Assembly: GCA_003164275.1 (NCBI GenBank)
Contig: PLSY01000180.1
Span: 15,316-25,747 of the forward strand
Direction: 5' to 3'
Origin: Acidimicrobiaceae bacterium
Lineage (GTDB): Bacteria > Actinomycetota > Acidimicrobiia > Acidimicrobiales > RAAP-2
DNA: 10,432 nucleotides
Under the pieces are notes generated by a model. It made no database searches. It was not told the origin of the DNA and saw only the letters and a program-made list of their open reading frames with translations. Both the position numbers and the translations under genes were made by a program. Within the stretch, counting starts at the first letter, position 1, and each line of letters opens with the position of its first letter. Positions 7,995-10,432 of the stretch are shown here, piece by piece.

Positions 7995-8651
7995 TCAGGC
8001 GGCTCGTGCCGAGCGGCGGCGGCGATACACGGCGGTGCCGGCGAGGATGCCTGCCGCAGCCAGCGGCAGTCCGATGGCCAGGGGGAACTCGGGCGTCCCG
8101 TCACCCGGATTGACTCCGGAGTCACCCGCGTTGGGGGCAACGACGAAGGACTGGGAGAAGATGTGGGGCTGGGTGAAGTCCTGGGTGCTCAGCCCGATAT
8201 AGAGCACGCATTGGTGGCTCAGGTCGCACAGCGTCGGGTTTGAGGCCGTCTCGCCGAACGATGCCGACGGAAGCGAGTAGAGCGGGTAGTCCTTGATGTC
8301 GAATGAGCCGTCGGCGTTGGGAAGGATGGTGTTGCCGTAGTTGGTGTTGGTGTCGCACGCCGAGGGCAGGGTGGGTAGAACGCCGTTAGGAGCGTTGCAC
8401 TCGACGACAAGAACAGACTCCGTGGACGTGAAGAGGTTGTTGGCCGGAACCTTGACTTCGATGTTCTGACCGCTGGAGAACGGCGTGCCGGCGGTGAACG
8501 GCGAGACACCGAGGGCGGTGCCGGGGACCTGCTCACCTGAGGTGAGCGTGGCTGCTCCGGCAGAGCCTGATACCGCCAGCACAGAGATCGCGGTAGCCGC
8601 ACCGATACCGGCCGCGACAGCGACCGAGTGCGCGACTCGTCGAATGGTCAT
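7995..8651 (-). CDS. Membrane-anchored neocarzinostatin-like protein with PEF-type C-terminus
   Basis: 218 residues from the ATG at 8651, with AAGGAG 7 bases upstream; a longer in-frame start at 8747 has no such site. A signal peptide runs to about residue 33 (GSAGA-AT). One neocarzinostatin-like domain spans about 35-172, with cysteine pairs 85/99 and 142/148. After a short GDSGxNPGDG linker come TPEFPL (from residue 186), one helix and RRRR at 210-213. That tripartite tail resembles the PEF-CTERM/PEP-CTERM signals handled by archaeosortase/exosortase enzymes, but it would also serve as a plain membrane anchor. The domain is nearly identical to the N-terminus of the large surface protein. 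It is the first gene of the phosphate series, 93 bp before pstS, and behind the candidate PHO-box region. Function unknown; phosphate-starvation expression is inferred. Confidence 0.75.
   Translation of the reverse strand: MTIRRVAHSVAVAAGIGAATAISVLAVSGSAGAATLTSGEQVPGTALGVSPFTAGTPFSSGQNIEVKVPANNLFTSTESVLVVECNAPNGVLPTLPSACDTNTNYGNTILPNADGSFDIKDYPLYSLPSASFGETASNPTLCDLSHQCVLYIGLSTQDFTQPHIFSQSFVVAPNAGDSGVNPGDGTPEFPLAIGLPLAAAGILAGTAVYRRRRSARAA
8151..8557 (-). repeat. Duplicated neocarzinostatin-like coding segment (copy 2; copy 1 at 5614-6020)
   Basis: Second copy of the gap-free duplicated segment, including the 85-bp perfect match at 8323-8407. The two copies flank pstS in direct orientation about 2.5 kb apart. 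Homologous recombination between them could therefore delete or duplicate pstS. Confidence 0.88.
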
Positions 8652-9049
8652 ATGAGAACTCCTTGTAAGAGGGGGGCATTGAATGGGCAGGACGAGCGGG
8701 AGTTGCTTCGTCCTCTGCGTTTTCTCATGCCGCGAGAAGTCGGTCAATCGAAAGGGGGCTCTGACGCAGAGAGATCACCTTGGAATTACCTGGGTGTGAC
8801 CTGAGTGCACGTTGGGTGGCATTTCCGCAGGCAGAGCCGGTCTTTCACGGTGCTGGCGAGGGCATTTAGACGGTCACGTTTAGTAGTCAGAGTCCTACAG
8901 TGAGTGCTCGTGGGGAGCGCCGGTTCTCCGCGTTTTCCCGGTGCCTTGAATCGACCTCTCGCGCCGGGCTCCTCGGATGGCGAGGTTCGATCTGAGCACC
9001 TCGGTCGCTGGTCCTCAAGACAGTCCGTCAATGTGTCGACAACCACAGG
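8652..9049. other. Divergent intergenic regulatory region
   Basis: About 400 bp between the head-to-head starts at 8651 (minus) and 9050 (plus), with no credible gene. On the minus strand it holds the AAGGAG site next to 8651 and a TTGACC hexamer at 8747-8742 that could be a -35 element, with no clear -10. It also has an 8-bp inverted repeat (CTCTGCGT at 8713-8720 with ACGCAGAG at 8764-8771) and TTCTC/GAGAA at 8722-8738. The 11-bp-period repeats lie at 8773-8816. I see no confident promoter for the plus-strand gene. Confidence 0.6.
8773..8816 (+). promoter_or_regulatory. Candidate PHO box: direct repeats with 11-bp period
   Basis: Three consecutive 11-mers GATCACCTTGG, AATTACCTGGG and TGTGACCTGAG, with a weaker fourth, TGCACGTTGGG. 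The ACC core falls at exactly 11-bp steps in the first three. Known: PhoP/PhoB-family regulators bind 11-bp direct repeats, and the streptomycete unit resembles GTTCACC plus four bases; the first unit matches six of those seven. It lies about 120-165 bp upstream of the first gene of the phosphate series and about 25 bp upstream of a TTGACC hexamer on that strand. The repeats read towards the plus-strand gene, which weakens the case. Confidence 0.45.
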
Positions 9050-10432
9050 ATGGACTCTCCGCCCCGGATCGAGTCGCCGACGCCCGACGGCGCGGGACAA
9101 GTCGAGCGACAGGGGCGACGACGCCGGCTCGGCTCCCCCTTTTCACTAGCGGCGCGGGGAACAACCCTGGTCGTGGTCGTCGTCTTGGGTCTCGTTCTGT
9201 CAAGTGTGAGCACTTCGCATGCCGCGGGTCCGACGACCACAGCCTCAGCGCATCGCCCCCCGTTGCGTTCGAAGGCGCCGGTGTCGGCGGCAGTCCATCT
9301 GACTCCCCTACCCCCGACAACAGGCACGGCGAGTTCCACCGTTCAGCAGAGCCAACCCGCACCCACCACCTCCGTGCCGCCAACCCCACCGACATCCCCA
9401 CCGACATCCACGACGACAACAGCGACGACGCCTCCGCAACAGAGGGCACCGACCACGTCAACGGGTGCCAGTGCGTCATCGATGGCGGCGAGCACCGACA
9501 TCCGTGCCTCTGGCATCCAGTTGTTCCTCAACGGCTCGGCCTACCGCTTCGTCGGGGTGAACGCCTACGAGGCGGCCACCCAGTGGGGTACGAATGCCGG
9601 CTGTGGGGCCGAACTGAGCGATACGGAGCTCAACCAGCTGTTCTCCTCCCTCCAGCCCAACTCCCTGGTCCGGGTCTGGGCGTTCCAGGGATCGATGGCC
9701 ACCGACGTCACGACCCACCAGCTGGACTGGGGACCCCTCGACCGGGTGTTCGCGGCGGCCGCCGCCCACGGCCAGAGGCTGGTCGTGGTGCTGACCGACC
9801 AGGGCGGCACCTGTGACGGCGGCCACTGGCAGGACCCCTCCTGGTACGAGGGAGGGTTCATGAACGTCTACAACGATCCGAGCACGACCGACGGCCGGGG
9901 ACTCACCCCGCTGTCGTACTGGTCCTACCTCCAAGCCATCGTGTCCCGCTACCGGACATCACCGGCCCTCGGCATGTGGGAGCCCATCTCCGAGGCCGAG
10001 GCGTCGACCTGCCCTCCAGCCGACGAACCGCTCAACTGCAGCGGCAACCAGACCTGCCCGGACGAGGCGGTGGCGGCCAGCGCCCTCCGCCACTTCTTCG
10101 ACGTGGTGGGAACAGAGATCCACTCGCTCGATCCCAGCCACGTGGTGGAAAGCGGTCTGCTGGGCGGAGGCCAGTGCGGAACCCAGGGCGCCGACTACGA
10201 AACGGTCTCGGCCAGCCCCGGCATCGATGTCCTCTCCTACCACGACTACTGGGGAACCTCCCTCATCGGGGGCGACCAGTGGAACGGCCTCCAGGTCCGA
10301 CTCAACCAGGCCACCGCCCTGGGCAAGCCCATCATCGCCGGGGAGTCCGGCGAGCAGGCCGGCACAGGCCCAGGCTGCATGAGCGACGAGGCCAGGAACA
10401 CCTCGCTGGAGGCGAAAGAGCAGGCTCAGGTC
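9050..10432 (+). CDS. Secreted GH5-like glycoside hydrolase (3' end beyond window)
   Basis: 461 residues are visible from the ATG at 9050, the only ATG or GTG in frame after the stop at 8993. The ribosome site is poor (AGG directly abutting). A long signal peptide has RQGRRRR at 20-26 and a Val/Leu core to SHAA at about 59. A Thr/Pro/Ser-rich linker runs to about 145, then a TIM-barrel-type catalytic domain begins (RFVGVNAYE). Clan A landmarks are R208 in RVWAF, the WEP motif with E311 as candidate acid/base (aligned with the usual NEP), YHDYW at 397-401, and E432 in PIIAGESGE as candidate nucleophile. This fits endo-β-mannanase or cellulase-like enzymes of family GH5; the substrate cannot be told. 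It is divergent from the phosphate genes and may share their control region. It could instead be a non-catalytic relative, since Asn is replaced by Trp before E311. Confidence 0.78.
   Translation, partial: MDSPPRIESPTPDGAGQVERQGRRRRLGSPFSLAARGTTLVVVVVLGLVLSSVSTSHAAGPTTTASAHRPPLRSKAPVSAAVHLTPLPPTTGTASSTVQQSQPAPTTSVPPTPPTSPPTSTTTTATTPPQQRAPTTSTGASASSMAASTDIRASGIQLFLNGSAYRFVGVNAYEAATQWGTNAGCGAELSDTELNQLFSSLQPNSLVRVWAFQGSMATDVTTHQLDWGPLDRVFAAAAAHGQRLVVVLTDQGGTCDGGHWQDPSWYEGGFMNVYNDPSTTDGRGLTPLSYWSYLQAIVSRYRTSPALGMWEPISEAEASTCPPADEPLNCSGNQTCPDEAVAASALRHFFDVVGTEIHSLDPSHVVESGLLGGGQCGTQGADYETVSASPGIDVLSYHDYWGTSLIGGDQWNGLQVRLNQATALGKPIIAGESGEQAGTGPGCMSDEARNTSLEAKEQAQV

Noticed and set aside
1807..8651. 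Enediyne antibiotic cluster suggested by neocarzinostatin-like apoproteins
   Set aside because: No polyketide synthase, tailoring or resistance genes are present, and the neighbours are phosphate transport genes. The domain is more likely used as a generic Ig-fold binder.
8977..9816. Plus-strand open frame of about 279 codons over the glycoside hydrolase start
   Set aside because: It is out of frame with the signal peptide, linker and catalytic motifs, which all read in the 9050 frame through to the window end. Its product is low-complexity Arg/Gly/Pro sequence.

Overview
The window is high-GC DNA with the look of an actinobacterium. An acidimicrobial-type lineage is my best guess, from the [14 protein letters not shown] surface repeats and the several neocarzinostatin-like secreted proteins; this is an inference from sequence style, not a database match. 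The density of secreted proteins, class-E-type sortase signals and T/P-rich linkers fits a Gram-positive-style envelope.

Minus strand, positions 8651 down to 1: a long, tightly packed gene series built around a high-affinity phosphate (Pst) transporter. In transcription order: a small anchored neocarzinostatin-like protein (8651-7995); a secreted PstS-like phosphate-binding protein (7901-6315); a strong intergenic hairpin (6259-6224); a 1020-residue surface protein combining a neocarzinostatin-like domain, six bacterial Ig-like repeats and four 42-residue YWLVASDGG repeats (6144-3082); a secreted neocarzinostatin-like protein (3080-2541); a fourth one ending in a LAFTG sorting signal (2544-1807); PstC (1810-824); and PstA (824 to beyond the window edge). 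From the large gene to pstA, each stop codon lies next to or overlaps the next start (1-bp gap, GTGA, ATGA, ATGA), so these genes are almost certainly cotranscribed and translationally coupled. pstB and phoU are not in view and would be expected beyond position 1.

Positions 8652-9049 form a divergent intergenic region. It holds three, possibly four, direct repeats with an 11-bp period (8773-8816) that resemble a PHO box. Plus strand, 9050 to the window end: a secreted glycoside hydrolase with a long Thr/Pro linker and a GH5-like (clan A) catalytic domain, cut off by the window edge.

The main point of interest is that four related neocarzinostatin-like secreted or surface domains are interleaved with pstS, pstC and pstA. 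The PstS-like protein has no lipobox. I infer that these proteins may form a wall- or membrane-attached scaffold that holds or feeds the phosphate-binding protein under phosphate limitation. The gene arrangement is seen directly; the function is a hypothesis.
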